Positions 36,456 through 48,147 of a DNA stretch of 64,000 bases are shown piece after piece (the stretch's first letter is position 1; every line of letters starts with the position of its first letter). Source of the DNA: Takakia lepidozioides (Eukaryota > Streptophyta > Takakiopsida > Takakiales > Takakiaceae). A model generated the notes under the pieces. That model worked only from the letters and a program-made list of their open reading frames with translations. It did no database searches and was not told the origin of the DNA. The stretch lies in contig CM060732.1 in the NCBI GenBank assembly GCA_030704615.1, positions 4,774,001 to 4,838,000 on the forward strand, given 5' to 3'. Both the position numbers and the translations under genes were made by a program.

Positions 36456-37900
36456 CGATTTATTCTACTAACTTTTTAATGTCTTTTTCCATCGATATAC
36501 TCTGCGATACCTTCGATATTGCTGCGATAGAGCAGTGTTCCTCGATATATTGTATGCAGCCGATAGTCTATCCTTGACTGGATGATAGAAGAAATGGATG
36601 AATGATTATAAAGGATGGATAGAAGAGGTTGAGCGGTTATTAAAGTTGTTGGAGCACTCTGCTATATATTGCATTCATGTGAAGCAGACGGTGTCAACTG
36701 AGCCAGAGAGCCGTGACCAGGGAAAGTAGAGTGAGTAGGAGTTAGAATATAGAGTTATTCCTCAATGGTAGGTTAATATTTGCATTCTTGTGATGTTGTG
36801 TTCGTAAATGAATAGAAGAGAAGAAGGAGAAAAATTAAGTTCAATTCACTTTGTGTTTGTGGGAAGAATGGAATGATGGGATGAGAATTTGATTCTGCGT
36901 GTAATGATTGAAGAACTATAATTATGTGAGATAGTGAGAATGTGCACAAATGGAAAGGATAAAGATTCTGAACGATAATTAATTCTTGGCTTACCCAGGG
37001 AAATATCGATGCGGATATTTAAGAGTTTATCCTGCAATGAAACAAAGTGAGTTCGAATAGAAAGTGTGAGTAAGCCTGGAGAAAGGAATTATCAATTCTA
37101 TATAAACATCGTCAATTGGGACGCAAATGGATTAGTATGTGGTGCTGTCCGATAGATAGTTATCCAGAGTTCATGAAGGAGCAGATTAAGGAAATGAAGA
37201 TAGACAATATTCGATTGGATTAGCTGGAGGAGTATAACGGTGAAGTAAAACCATTTGCATGGCAGAGAGCAATGATGTGGGAATAAAAGAAATATCAGAG
37301 TTGATCACTGGATTACCAGATCATTTATCGATAATAATCTTTCAAAAGCTTTGTTGTAGCAATAAAGAAGTATTCTTATTGCAATTAGTCAATAGAGGAA
37401 TATAGAGAGATATTCATTCTATACATGAGTTGTTATTGGAAGCACAGTTGGTTGCAGACATGGTACAGACCGTTTGAAGGCTATCCTGAACTTATGAGGG
37501 AGTGGAGTAATTCCTTTAATGAGGGAAAATCCCTGGAGCAACTGAAGAAACAAGATTGGTGGTGAAGAGTAATCGATAGTGATGTGTGAAAAAACACGGA
37601 TAGCAAATCCTGTAGAATCAATTACTGGACTACCTAATAGTCTGTCGTTAGATATCTTTAAAAGACTGCAATGTAGTGACAAAGAGATAATCAATTTATG
37701 GCTGATGAGTAAAGGATGGTGTAGAGAGCTATTGACCTTGTATCAAGCAGATTACTGGAGAAGAGAATTAGATGAACAATGGTATTTGATCTCAACCAAT
37801 GGGATAGAGTTGATAGAGAATGGAGGGAATATCATTGAAACTGGTAGAGTTTTAGTCGCTATAGATTGAGACAATTAATGGTAGAAAGCTCTCTGTAGAG
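36456..37900 (+). pseudogene. Two related F-box-like fragments in tandem
   Basis: A forward frame at 37579-37869 gives a 96-residue peptide with ITGLPNSLSLDIFKRLQCSD and NLWLMSKGWCRELLTL. The L-P-x-L-x-x-x-I-F spacing followed by a W-C motif resembles an F-box. About 300 bases upstream (near 37290-37400) a decayed relative reads ITGLPDHLSIIIFQKLCCS. The segments just before each (YPEFMKEQ near 37165, YPELMREW near 37490) also match, so a unit of about 330 bases was duplicated. No full protein is present. The block 36456-37080 is AT-rich with nothing readable. It sits between the gypsy pol and the CACTA element, and could be a captured host fragment or part of a retroelement leader. Confidence 0.35.
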
Positions 37901-38093
37901 AGAATGAAGAGAAATAGAGTAACATGACATCATTATGTTGCAGTTGTATAGTGCTTTCCCCAGCGAGACTGATTGATCATTTCGTTAGGGTTGATTATAG
38001 TTTTATTTTGTAACTGAGTCAGAAATTCCTATTATTCTACATAGCCCCACTCCTAATTGTGTAGCGCCCCCGCAAACACAAAGTCGTCTGCAA

Positions 38094-38590
38094 CTAATTT
38101 CTATGCCTCTTTTCCCGTCTCCCTTCAGATTCATGCGATCGACGGTGGTCACGCTCATCATCCTCCTTCTGCAACTGCTTGAATGCCATGTAAGGATGGT
38201 ATCGTGAGGGCCCCCAATCATCATACACAGCAGGATCCGCACACTGAAGAAATCCTGTCAAACACATCAATTCCAACACCCTCATTTCCCTGGCCGGATG
38301 ATGCAATAACTTGGCCACCATCCTAAATTCATGTCCTCCCCTGTTAATATCAATAACCACATGATTGAAGTGACACCACTTTGCCAATACCCTGCAAAAG
38401 ATCGATGCCATAAAACACAAATGGTCATAATGAGTCGCATGGACTCCCTGGAATGATTTGTATGCTATTTCACAATTTTCTGCAATGTTGAACTCTCCAG
38501 TAATCAATAGCCAATTATAAGGTAATGATGTCAGATGTTCGTTCTCTCGCCATTGACCACGACGTGAACAAACATACACCCCAAATCTGC
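38094..38590 (-). pseudogene. Unrecognised ORF cut by the CACTA element
   Basis: On the minus strand an open frame enters from the CACTA end at 38594 and runs to a stop at 38094. The part outside the transposon starts near RFGVYVCSRRGQWRENEHL and continues through FQGVHATHYDHLCFMASIF, LLHHPAREMRVLELM and a charged tail. I do not recognise the family. It could be part of the gypsy element to the left (same strand, upstream of its protease) or a host gene. Its 5' portion was not found on the other side of the transposon. Confidence 0.35.
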
Positions 38591-38593
38591 CTT

Positions 38594-39080
38594 CACTACA
38601 ACAAACGGAGGGGGGTTTGCGATGCCATCCGCGTCCCCACGCCCCGCGCGGCGCCGAGCATGCGACGCCAACCTCGCGACATCTTTTTGCGACGCCGGGC
38701 CGTCGCAAACAGACCCCGCGGGTCGCCACCTGGCTCCGGGGCCAGGCGGCGATGCCCGGCCGTCGCACGGGCGGATGAAGGGCAGAAGGCAGCCCTTTCT
38801 AGCGACGGCCGGCCATCGCTAGCATAAAAAGACAGCCCTTTCTTGCCCTTTCTTTCATCGCAGCCCTTTCTTGCGACGCCAGGCCGTCGCATAGTGGAAT
38901 GAATGGCAAAAAGCCTCGCGACGGCCGGACGTCGCAAACAGGGGCTGCCATATTCTTTCAAAACAAAAAAAAATAGGTCGCAGCTTGCGACGGCTTTCCG
39001 TCGCCGTTTGCGACCCCCGGCCTCATAAATCCAAAAAAAATGCATCGCAGTGCAACGCCTGGGGGTCGCAGGCAGCGACG
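38594..39080. repeat. CACTA left terminus and subterminal repeat array
   Basis: Terminal CACTACAA at 38594-38601 is preceded by CTT. Subterminal inverted units follow at about 38689 (GCGACGCCGGGCCGTCGC), 38749, 38801 (GCGACGGCCGGCCATCGC), 38871, 38915 and 38985. These are the expected transposase-binding sites. Confidence 0.85.
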
Positions 39081-39231
39081 ACAGGACTTTCTAGGTTTAG
39101 GTTTAGGGTCTTTGGGGGTTCTTTGTTTTTTTTGTTTTTTTTTTCCATATGGTACTGGGGTACATGTACAATCAATCGAAGGGATAGGTACAGTTCGGTG
39201 CAAGAATTATTATGTAGCTTTGATTTCGTGT

Positions 39232-40563
39232 TTAATCAACTTGAACATCATCATCCGGAGCTTCTTCATCATCATCAAGCTGCAAGTCTTCTTGGTCATC
39301 GGAGTCATCATCATAAATGGTCCGGCCCTCAAAAGGCACCTCCGAATCATCCTCCACCTCGTTGTCAGTGGCCGTGTCTTCATCTCCTTCTCCAACATCC
39401 ATATCTTTTGGAGCTTCATCATATAGGGTCCGGGATGCATTCTCCGGGGCGTCATCATCCTCTTCTACCCGCTCTACCCAACCTTCATCATCAGCATCAT
39501 TATGACCAGTCTCTCCGTCCACCGCAATTGTCTCACCCCATGGAGATCCGAGACCATGATAGATACGTCTTCCTTTTGGCTGAGCATGCACAACCACCTT
39601 TCAATTCCCCCCTCTTGTTTTGTTATCGGAGAAGAAAACTTGCTCCATGTCCAAAGGCCGTGAAAAAAGCTCATCGGAGGGACGATGAGTAAGGTTGAGC
39701 CTATCTGCATTGACGCACATGAAACCACAATCATCTTGCACTAGTGTTGCGGAGGGCCCCACAAGATGTGGCTTGAACCACCTTCCCTTGAAGAGAAGAG
39801 GCCGGTACCTTGTATACTGAAGTTGGAGTATGCTCTCAAGCTCTCCAATGTACTCAAGTTTGCTCATAGCAGGTCGTGTATCTCCCTTGCCCCACACGGA
39901 GTCTTGCCAATATGTAGCACACAAGCCAGAATCAAAGGTTGTTTTGCGCTTCATGTCAAGAGCACAAATGCGGAAATGACGACCGTGAACCCAAACTGCC
40001 TTGTATGAGGTCGCGAATTGAGAGAGGCCCCTTGCAATGTCTTGCACCAAATCTGAAACCACCTCTCCTTGAGCAACGACGTCATAAACTGAAGTCCGAA
40101 GCCACTGTTGGAATGAACTTAGAGGCTGCAATTCCATGGGCAAATTTTGTGAAGGAACATTCCGGCGGCCCGCTCCTCGTCGTGGGCGTCTAGTAACAGG
40201 TCTTGGATGGTTCCGCCTCCATGCAAGCGTATCCTCCTCTCGTTGCTGAACAAGGTTATTGTATCTTGCCTCCCACTCATGTATGGATGGGGTGTTCTTC
40301 AGTATGAAGTCATGCGCTTGCTCAATCACCAAGGTCGGCAATTTTACCCTCTTCGATTTTTTGGGCAAAACGATGTCTTTGGTTCGTGCATCCTCCTCTT
40401 CCTTCCACATCCGAGGGGCTTCATCATCCACCCTTGCCATGTACTCCGTGCAATAGAACATAGCTTCTTGCAACGTATACCCATCCACCATGCTACCCTC
40501 CGGGTGCGTCATTTGTCTTACAAATCCTTTCGAAGTCTTCATATAACGCTCAAGGAAGTACAT
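39232..40563 (-). mobile_element. CACTA ORF C-terminal part (DUF4216-like), one in-frame stop
   Basis: Reading from 40563: FLERYMKTSKGFVRQM (the end of DUF4218) and PEGSMVDGYTLQEAMFYC, a spacer, then a DUF4216-like module (LDMKRKTTFDSGLCATYW ... LLFKGRWFKPHL ... CGFMCVNADRLNLTH ... EQVFFSDNK). A TGA at 39603-39601, at a position where these proteins usually carry Trp, splits it from an in-frame continuation (KVVVHAQPKGRRIYHG) with a very acidic tail ending at 39232. Apart from that stop the frame is open for more than 440 codons. Confidence 0.85.
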
Positions 40564-43440
40564 CCACCGAGAATGAACGGGGCCGGAAATCCTCTTCCAC
40601 TAAGTGTACTACCAAGTGCACTTGGATGTCAAAGAAGGAGGGAGGAAGGTGCATCTCCAACATACACATTACCTCCACCGCCTCCTTCTTCATGCGTGGA
40701 AAATCCGCTTCCTCCAACTCTTTGGAGCAAATCCACCGGAATAAGCCTCCTAATCTATAAATTGTCTCACGAACCACGGGAGTCAATGTCCCACATACTG
40801 TAATAGACAAGATGTCTTGCAATAGATTGTGGTAGTCATGAGACTTCAACCATGGACCCCGTCTTCTTCGCTGAACTTCGTACGGAGGGATGACCCATAA
40901 CCAGTTGGTGTTCGGACAACACTTATGGTGACTATCACTTTCTTGTATTCCTCCTTTGTCCATTGCCAAGGTGCGCGCCTATGCTTCCACCGTACAACAC
41001 CCTTTGGGTCCACACCATTTTGTTCGGCCCATAGATGGCGCATGCGACCCTGCTTCTTAAGCTCCTTTCTAACACCGAGATAATCTCCTTTTGTAGCCAC
41101 TCCCTTCTTTGTCGGCATGCCATGAAGAACCCGAAAAAGGAACGAACAGACATTCTTCTCAATATGCATGGGATCTAGATGATGGCGAATCTTCAGGTTC
41201 TACATATATCCCCACCCACAAATACTTACACAAATTTTTTGACGTGAAAATGACAATGCAACGCATACCAAATGTGCAATATCACATGCATGCATAGGGA
41301 TATTGATGGTGTTTTTGTGGAATATGTACCGCCCAATATGGCAACTCGTAGAAGATTGAAAGTCGTTTCATGTCGGGCACGTCCACTTCACCGTCCGTGC
41401 CCGCATGGGCTTCCTTCCATCGGTCCTCCCAAAACTGCCCGGATGGTATCATAGGGGGGGATGTACTTCCTCTTTGCCATCAAACAAGTGTTTCTCTCTT
41501 CTTCTCCATCGATGGCTCATAGGAAGAAACTTGCGGTAGTTGGGATACACCATCTTGTGAAGATGGCGGGAGCTATGTGCATCAAGATCATCACCACAAT
41601 GCAAGCATGCATGGTACCCTTTGGTGCTTAGCCCCGAGCAAACAGTTAGTCATGTACTACACATCCCGCCACATTAGCAAAGACAAAAAGTTGTCATGTG
41701 CATGCCCCAAAATGCCATCTACCCCACTACGGTGTACAAGACTGTCGCCGCTACTTCAATCAATCCCAATCCTCATCGATATTATCCGGCATTGACAAGT
41801 GAATGTACGCGGGTTGTTCATGGGGAACATAATATACCTGGATAATCATGCATTATCCAAATCAAGATGTCTTTCATCTGAAAAGATTGTCCGGCCGTAG
41901 GGTCAAGTGAAGCATCCAATGCCGGGACCCCCCTCCATAGCTCCTTAAGTTCATCAACAAGAGGTCGCAAGTATGTATCCATGTTTGCCACTTGTTTTTT
42001 CCCTATGAGACATTCACATCATTGTTTCAATGCTCCACCAATATGCAAATTATACTACAAAATGAATTACACGTCTTACTCCATGATTATGTCACTCATC
42101 AATCTTGCATCCGAATTGTGTCAGAGATCATAAGTTTAATGTAAAATGAGAACACTCACCTGGCACAATGGCAGCCAACATGATATGGCCTTTTTTAATT
42201 GAAAGATACGGAGGGATGTTGTAATTCACCATGGTCACCGGCCAAGTGGAATGATTACATGACTGGACAGAGAATGAGTTGACCCCATCCGAGGAGAAGC
42301 CAAGGTGGACATGTCGTGGGTCCTCCAAGAGAAAAGGCCACATCTCTTCAATATGCCTCCATGCTTATGAATCTTGTGGCCCGCACACATTTCCCGGGGG
42401 GCTCCGGTGCGAGGCGTGTCATCTCATGAGTCTGGCCAATTCGGGGCTTCGGTACTGTGCTCTCAATCACGGGATGATCGGAAAGTAATGCATTTTCTAG
42501 GATGAAATACCCCACGTCCCCCACATGTAATCATCCCATTAGCACACCTAATACAACACCCTTATGTCTTTCCTTTTATACAACCCCTCCCTCATTTGGG
42601 CGTGAATGGTCAAAACCAAACGTCGTTCCTTCCACTCCTCACTCACTCCTTCCAAAACCACAATCAGATCTTGCATGAGTACTACTATCTAAACCCTAAA
42701 CTTTGTGGAATACAGTTTATATGCATTGAGAAGATTAAATGAAGTAATTTCCATACGAGGAGGAATGGTGCTTATACCTTGCGCGGTACTTTTTTCCTTT
42801 GGACATCATCCCGATATCCGTCTTTCTTGTACTTTGGGCACTTAGTGAGACGCGAATCCTCTCCGTAGTATAAGGTTTTATCACATGGACATGCATGAAA
42901 AATCTTATAGCCCATCCCCACAGAGTCCAAGACTTCGCGCGCCTCTTTCCGCGATCGTGGCATCTTGGGTTTCAAGTGTGGAGCAAGGATATAGTCCGCA
43001 ATAGTTCGCATTATGGCAGACATCCCAACATTACTTATGCCAAATTGAATTTGAAGATTGAGCAAAAATAAGATTGTTGAAAGTCGACTCACTTTCGCCC
43101 CTTCGTACAAGGGAGTTCTCGCCTCCCTCTCCATGTCATTTGAGGGGGCCATTTCAGGATCATCGATTGGCCGGGTTCCCTCTCCATGGGATGCATCAAC
43201 GCCCACATGATGCTTGAAGAGATCCTCCATGGCTTGCACATCCTCCTGATTAATTCCATGCTCATTGTTGTTGTCATTGTCACTGTCACTGTCATCGTCA
43301 TCATCTTCCGGTACCGTGGGGGAGGCATTTCGCCCACTGCTCTCGCCTGATATACTTGGGTTGTTTTCGGATGGGGTGCCAAGAGAAAGGACCGGGAAGG
43401 GAGGGACAAAGTCCTGATACGAACAAATGAACATACGGAC
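40550..43440 (-). mobile_element. CACTA tnp2 transposase, decayed and interrupted
   Basis: Pieces in order on the minus strand: 43434-42772 with a long acidic linker, then EREARTPLYEGAKVSRLSTI, HLKPKMPRSRKEAREVL and YKIFHACPCDKTLYYGEDS, the N-terminal part of tnp2. 42343-42128 has HVHLGFSSDGVNSFSVQS and TWPVTMVNYNIPPYLSIKKG from the catalytic domain. 41169-40846 has MHIEKNVCSFLFRVLHGMP from its end. 40969-40550 has PPSFFDIQVHLVVHLVEE, the DUF4218 core. Frame changes and unreadable gaps (41170-42120, 42345-42770) separate the pieces. Some gaps may be introns, but no complete model was possible. Confidence 0.8.
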
Positions 43441-43565
43441 ATATATTATAATGTGTCATTGCAACCATACAACTTATTATAAGCGAAATGCAAACAACAA
43501 CCTTCAATGTGTGCATGCATCAAATATGTCATTCAATAATGACATGTATGTGCGCTCACGCATGC

Positions 43566-43679
43566 AAAGTTTCAAACCCAAACAAAATCATTTGCCCCCC
43601 AAGGATGCGTTCACCCTATCAACCAATTTTTGTTTATTAATGTGAAAGAAAAGCCTCTCATGTCATTGCACTCATCAAA
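43566..43679. repeat. Fragment of the about 119-bp satellite
   Basis: Text around 43567-43625 (caaagtttcaaa, aaaatcatttg, gttcaccct, aaccaattttt) matches the unit of the tandem array at 53.9-55.5 kb, especially its copy near 55266. It separates the truncated CACTA end from the copy B repeat. Confidence 0.5.
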
Positions 43680-45090
43680 CGGATGAACGCAGGCTGTAGC
43701 ATGTCAAGCCAGGGGCAGTCGGGTTGAAATCGGGGCTGCAGGCAGCAGCCACCTCACAACGCACAAACCCCTAGGTCTCCTCAGCCCATATCCCAATCTG
43801 CATGCTTAAGAAATTTCAAAGTAGGTGAGGATCCTCACCTGGTCCCATCACAAGCCCCCACAAAAACCAACAAGTTAGTGAAGATTGTGGAACCCCAGAT
43901 GAATCACAGACCCTCACACTTGTCATCGACGTCAACTAAGAAACTCAAAAGCAAGAGAAAAAGATAAGAACATGAGAATCCCTAAACTCCAAAGGCACCT
44001 TAAGCGATTGGGGAAGAGGGTTATGCGCCATCACCACCCGCAGCAAGCCGCCTCCACAAAGCACATAAGCAATGAAGCAAAGCAGGCACAATCGCAAGGC
44101 ACTAGAAAGGAGGGAGAGAACTTCCTATCATAAGCATCCTAGCTAAGCACAGAAAAAACCAGAGGAGGGAAGATGCCACTTCATTCATAGCGGTAGCATG
44201 GTTACGACACCACAAACGGGGCAGCCACTGAAGCACGTCCGCCATAACACTCTCCTCGCGAGCTCAAAAGCACATCGCGTGCTTCTGACAGCGAGAGAGA
44301 TGGCATAGGGGTGTCCCCCCGATTATTCATCCGTGGATGAAAAACAATAAAACGCATCCGTGTACCCGGACAAATTTCATCCGCAACAAGGTTAAAAATA
44401 GGTTTTGGGGTAGGGGTAAGGGTTTCCACCGTACTTAATCATAATTAGGGGTAGTAAAGATCAATTCCAGGCCATAATCACATCATCCATAGAGAGATCA
44501 CTTGTGTCAGGATGAAAAAGTAGGGAATATCATCCATGGCAGCGTCTTCCCTCCATCTAGATAACTCTATCATTCTTCACCAGAACATCCGGTATGGATA
44601 AAAAAAGTCAATAAACGAGGAATGAAAAATTATCACCATGGTAATTTTTCATCCGGTATGGATGGAAAAACAGGATGCTGTTAGCAACCTCCATAGAGGT
44701 AATCCTTTTCTTCCATGGTGACTCATCTGGTATGGATGAGAGTCAATAAAGGAGGAATGAAAAGGCCAAAAGAACCATCCTAGAGGTAATTCAATGTCCA
44801 TCCTAGTGGCTCATCCAATATGGATGAAAAAACTTGACAGAGGATGAGAAAACAAAAAATCGACACCGATAGCAAACTGCCAATTCCCAGTAGAGAGGGA
44901 GACAGAGGGAGAGAGGGGGGCAACAAAGAAAAAGAAAAAAGGTGGGGGGGAAGGGGTGACTGCAGCTGCTCAGTCACTCCCCCCCATCTTTTAAAAAAAA
45001 AAAATTATTTCCTGATCTGACTCCCTCTCACTCCCTCTCTCTCTCCCCCTCTCCCTCTCCCTCCCTCTCTCTTCCTCTCTTTTAAGCTCC
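43680..45090 (-). repeat. Dispersed hairpin-rich repeat, copy B (inverted)
   Basis: Reverse complement of the repeat at 600-2775. Matching order: GCTGCCTGCAGCCCCGATTT near 43735, GGTGAGGATCC near 43825, TTTGGTTTTTGT-type text near 43865, the gene-free middle (43900-44290), the CATCC...GGATG hairpin cluster (44320-44835), then the single GTGACTGCAGCTGCTCAGTCAC-type palindrome with poly-G/poly-C near 44955 and a GA/TC-rich end. It is shorter than copy A mainly because the low-complexity end is less expanded. No protein is encoded. Confidence 0.7.
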
Positions 45091-45099
45091 CACCGAGAT

Positions 45100-45836
45100 G
45101 AGTTTAAGGTCAGACGGTGGGGTCAGCTGCAGCATATGTCCAACACCAGATATCCTAAGTTAATCGACTCTATATCTTGGAAACAGGACCGCCCACCCCC
45201 TGTCAAAACATGCTAAGTCCCGGTAGAAGATAGTAGAAGAGATTCTCAAGGACCTGTACCTGGAACCGCAAGTCTTCACCCTGCTGGACAAATCTGACTT
45301 AGAGGATAAATCTGACTTAGAGGCTGTAGTGTCCAACCATGTCTGTTGCCATGAGATTGTCTGATGAGAATGGAGTTAGGCAAAAAACTTCCCTGAACTT
45401 GTTTCCAGTCTATGACATGGGGGAGGACATCTTGGATGACCTCAAGGGTCTACCCACTCTCGGCACTAGACTGAAATTTAAACTCAGGGCAGGAAGCATA
45501 CCTTTGATAAGCAAACAGAAGCAGAAAGGAAAGGGAGAGTGCAATTGCCCGTTGTGTGGGCAACCTGAAGACATTATTTATTTTCTGATGCATTGTCCGG
45601 GGTTCTCTCACCAAAGAGACGCTCTCTTCAAATCTATCAAGGGAATTGTGCCTATACTTCTGTTTACCAACTTTGAAAGTCTCGAGGCTGAGCCAAAAGC
45701 CCAGCCCCTTCTGAGGCCTAGTTTTTGGGCAAATCACACACAGCAAATCGATGCTTGTGTGAAGGGATTTCTAGAGGATATCTGGAAAACCCGGATTAAT
45801 TCTATATATGAAGGTAAGTCTTACTATCAACGATAA
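45100..45836 (+). mobile_element. LINE 3' end with C-terminal zinc knuckle
   Basis: The forward frame 45339-45836 has LPTLGTRLKFKLRAGSIPL, then a CCHC-like zinc motif (CNCPLCGQPEDIIYFLMHCPGF) and HTQQIDACVKGFLEDIWKT. Such a motif, with two close cysteines followed by H-C, sits at the very C-terminus of plant LINE-type reverse transcriptases, after the RT. No RT domain is present upstream, so this is a 5'-truncated copy. An 18-base duplication (AAATCTGACTTAGAGG core) occurs at 45289-45325. Related pieces lie at 47.0-47.8 kb and 60.0-60.6 kb. Confidence 0.65.
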
Positions 45837-46999
45837 CGTTCTAGGCCAAGGACACGATGGAGACTGAGAAACATCGAAAAGCTGCCAGAGTTCTCTGATA
45901 GCCCCAGAAACAGTATCTACTTGTATCTTTTAGCTCTACTTCAGCTGCTCCCAGACATATATGACCCTTAGACATGTATGACATGTATGGCCAATAGACA
46001 TCAAAACATACAACCTAGTCTGGTTGCCTATTATGGTGCCAGAGTTCTCTGATAGCCACAGAAAGTATCTACTTGCAAGATTTAGCTCTACTTTAGCAGC
46101 TCCCAGACAAGTATGACCGAGCAACCGTGATTCGTGGATGGCCAGCAATGCTAATAGAATCAAGTTGTATATCTAGTAATATTACTATTTTACCACCACG
46201 GCTTTCTGAGATGCACCGCATGGGAGAGACACTCTCCCATCACCTTTTGCTCCCCTGAAGCAGAAACTCTAGCAGAACTGGAATGGCAGCCTGAGTTTGG
46301 TTTAAAGGAGCACCCACCAAACTCACAAAGATTACTAAGACTATCACCCTAACAAGTTATTTTGTATACATTTGTACAAAACCAAACATCTCATGCGGAC
46401 ATTCTCTCAAGAATGAATTGAGGTTGCAAGCGGAACATGTGTAAAGGTTCAACCAAGAGACCTATCCCTCTTTCCAGAAATTGGTGATAAAGCTTTTTCA
46501 AGGAAACTCCGTTAGTTCTTCCAGCTTTTGCCTGAAGGATGCCAATGCGCTTGTGAGGATAATAACAGCCAAACTATGCCATGACTCACTGCATCACACA
46601 TTCCAAACATGGATTAGTTTTAACATATAAAGCTCACTGGGTCCATATGCCCTGAAGTACACAAGGTCAAAGAAAGAATAGGAGGATGGGAGGAAATGGG
46701 GCCACTACCATTACAGAAGACTTGCTTTAACAGTAGGATTTAACCTCAAAAATGGAGTTGACTAGAGCAACTCTATGGTGACTATGATAACTCTCCAGAA
46801 TGGAACAGGATTGTCATTAGCTGTGTGAGTGCTCCAGCAATTTTGGTTGAATCTCACACACCCTGGTGGGACAGTTGACTATGAGTACATTCTCTCTCTC
46901 AGTCTGCTCGTACATCAACTATGTCTAACCAGGGTGAGTGAGATTCATCCAAAATTCATCAAAAGGAGCGAGAGCGAGAGAATGTACCCACAAGATGTT
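45837..46999. other. No gene; one 150-bp tandem duplication
   Basis: Two copies of a unit starting GCCAGAGTTCTCTGATAGCC lie at about 45881 and 46031. The rest (46200-46999) has no recognisable coding or repeat content. Confidence 0.5.
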
Positions 47000-47400
47000 G
47001 CCTTGTGGCCATCGATCCTGTGCCCAGTTTGGGCAGAACAAGAGGGAACACACACTACCTTTGTGAGGGGCTCACTCCAATCTGCTTCATGTGAGCTGCC
47101 CAGCAATTAGACCGCAACAGGTCCAGGGCTTTAGGCTCAGCCTCGATTTTTTCACAGTTGGTGAACAGAGGTGTAGGAACAATGTTCCTGATGGACCTGA
47201 AGAGGGTCACCCACTGATGAGAATACCCCGGATAAACATGGATATTGTCTTCAGGCTGCCCGCACATCGGGCAATTACAATCTCCCGTTCCTCTCTGCAT
47301 CTGTTAATTGTTCAAAGGTAGACTCCCCGCCCTGAGTTTAAATTTCAGTCTAGAGCCGACAGTAGGTAGGCCCTTGAGATCATCCTTAAGGTCCTTGAGT
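47000..47400 (-). mobile_element. LINE 3' fragment, second copy
   Basis: Minus-strand text GDCNCPMCGQPEDNIHVYPG and TLFRSIRNIVPTPLFTN repeats the zinc-knuckle region of the copy at 45.3 kb with an internal deletion. It is followed by AAHMKQIGVSP. Confidence 0.6.
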
Positions 47401-47900
47401 GTACTCATAAGACTTTGTTTGCCGTAGCCTTGTGGCCATTGACCGCGCGCTCAGTTTGAGCAGAACACAAAGGGACAGAAACTACCTTTGTCAGGGGCTG
47501 ACAGTGGTAGTATGACTTACCTTGGAACAGACAATTGATCTGAGTTTCCCAGATATCCTCTAGAAATCCCTTTACACAACCATCAATCTGCTGTGTGTGG
47601 TTTGGCCAATAACTAGGCCCCAAAAGGGCCTGGGCTTTTGGCTCAGCTTCGAGACTTTCAAAGTTGGTAAACAAGGGTACAGGCACAATTCCCTTGATGA
47701 ATTTGAAGAGGACGTCTCTCTGGTGAGAGTACCCAGGACAATGAATCAGAAAGTGAATATTGTCTTCAGGTTGCCCACACAACGGGCATTTGCAATCCCC
47801 CTTTCCTCTCTGCTTCTGTTTGTTGTTCAAAGGTAGGCTTCCCCCCCTGAGTTTAAAGAGAGAGAGAGAGAGAGAGAGAAGTACTCCTAAGACGTTGTTT
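47400..47900 (-). mobile_element. LINE 3' fragment, third copy
   Basis: The minus-strand frame 47830-47405 has KGDCKCPLCGQPEDNIHFL, HCPGYSHQRDVLFKF, HTQQIDGCVKGFLEDIWET and a C-terminal tail VSVPLCSAQTERAVNGHKA. It is the cleanest of the copies and lies next to the second one in the same orientation. A (GA)n run at 47853-47880 and a partial repeat of the element's tail (GTTTACTGTAGCCTTGTG) mark its upstream edge. Confidence 0.65.
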
Positions 47901-48147
47901 ACTGTAGCCTTGTGAGAGAGAGAGAGATGCCAATCCTCACTGATGGAGTTTGGGTGCTTGTCTACATCTAATATGCAGCTCAGAGCAACAGCTTATCAGA
48001 GGTGTTCCTAAAGTCACCATTGAGTATCACAAAGTCCAGATTTGAGGTCTGGATAAACAACAACCCATTCTAAATCAGGAAAAAATGGTCGCCACTTGTG
48101 TAATCAAGGCTCTGTAAGATGCTGGGACACAAGAAATGCACACTGAC

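Larger units (their letters stand above)
38594..43565 (-). mobile_element. CACTA (En/Spm-type) DNA transposon, 5' end missing
   Basis: The left end starts with CACTACAACAAACGGAGG at 38594, the CACTA signature. Behind it (38660-39080) lie at least six subterminal repeats of the kind GCGACGGCCGG facing CCGTCGCA, as in other CACTA families. The minus strand then carries a decayed tnp2-type transposase gene with C-terminal DUF4218/DUF4216 modules (39232-43440). No matching right terminus was found. Near 43565 the sequence passes into satellite-like text that also occurs at 54-55 kb, so the transposase-proximal end is truncated. Confidence 0.88.

Noticed and set aside
38525-39045. Frames of 100-149 codons around the CACTA end
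   Set aside because: They are translations of the GCGACGGCCG subterminal repeats.
45326-45331. GTAGTG as the right terminus of the CACTA element
   Set aside because: The adjoining bases do not match the left end and no CTT duplication follows; it lies inside the LINE fragment.
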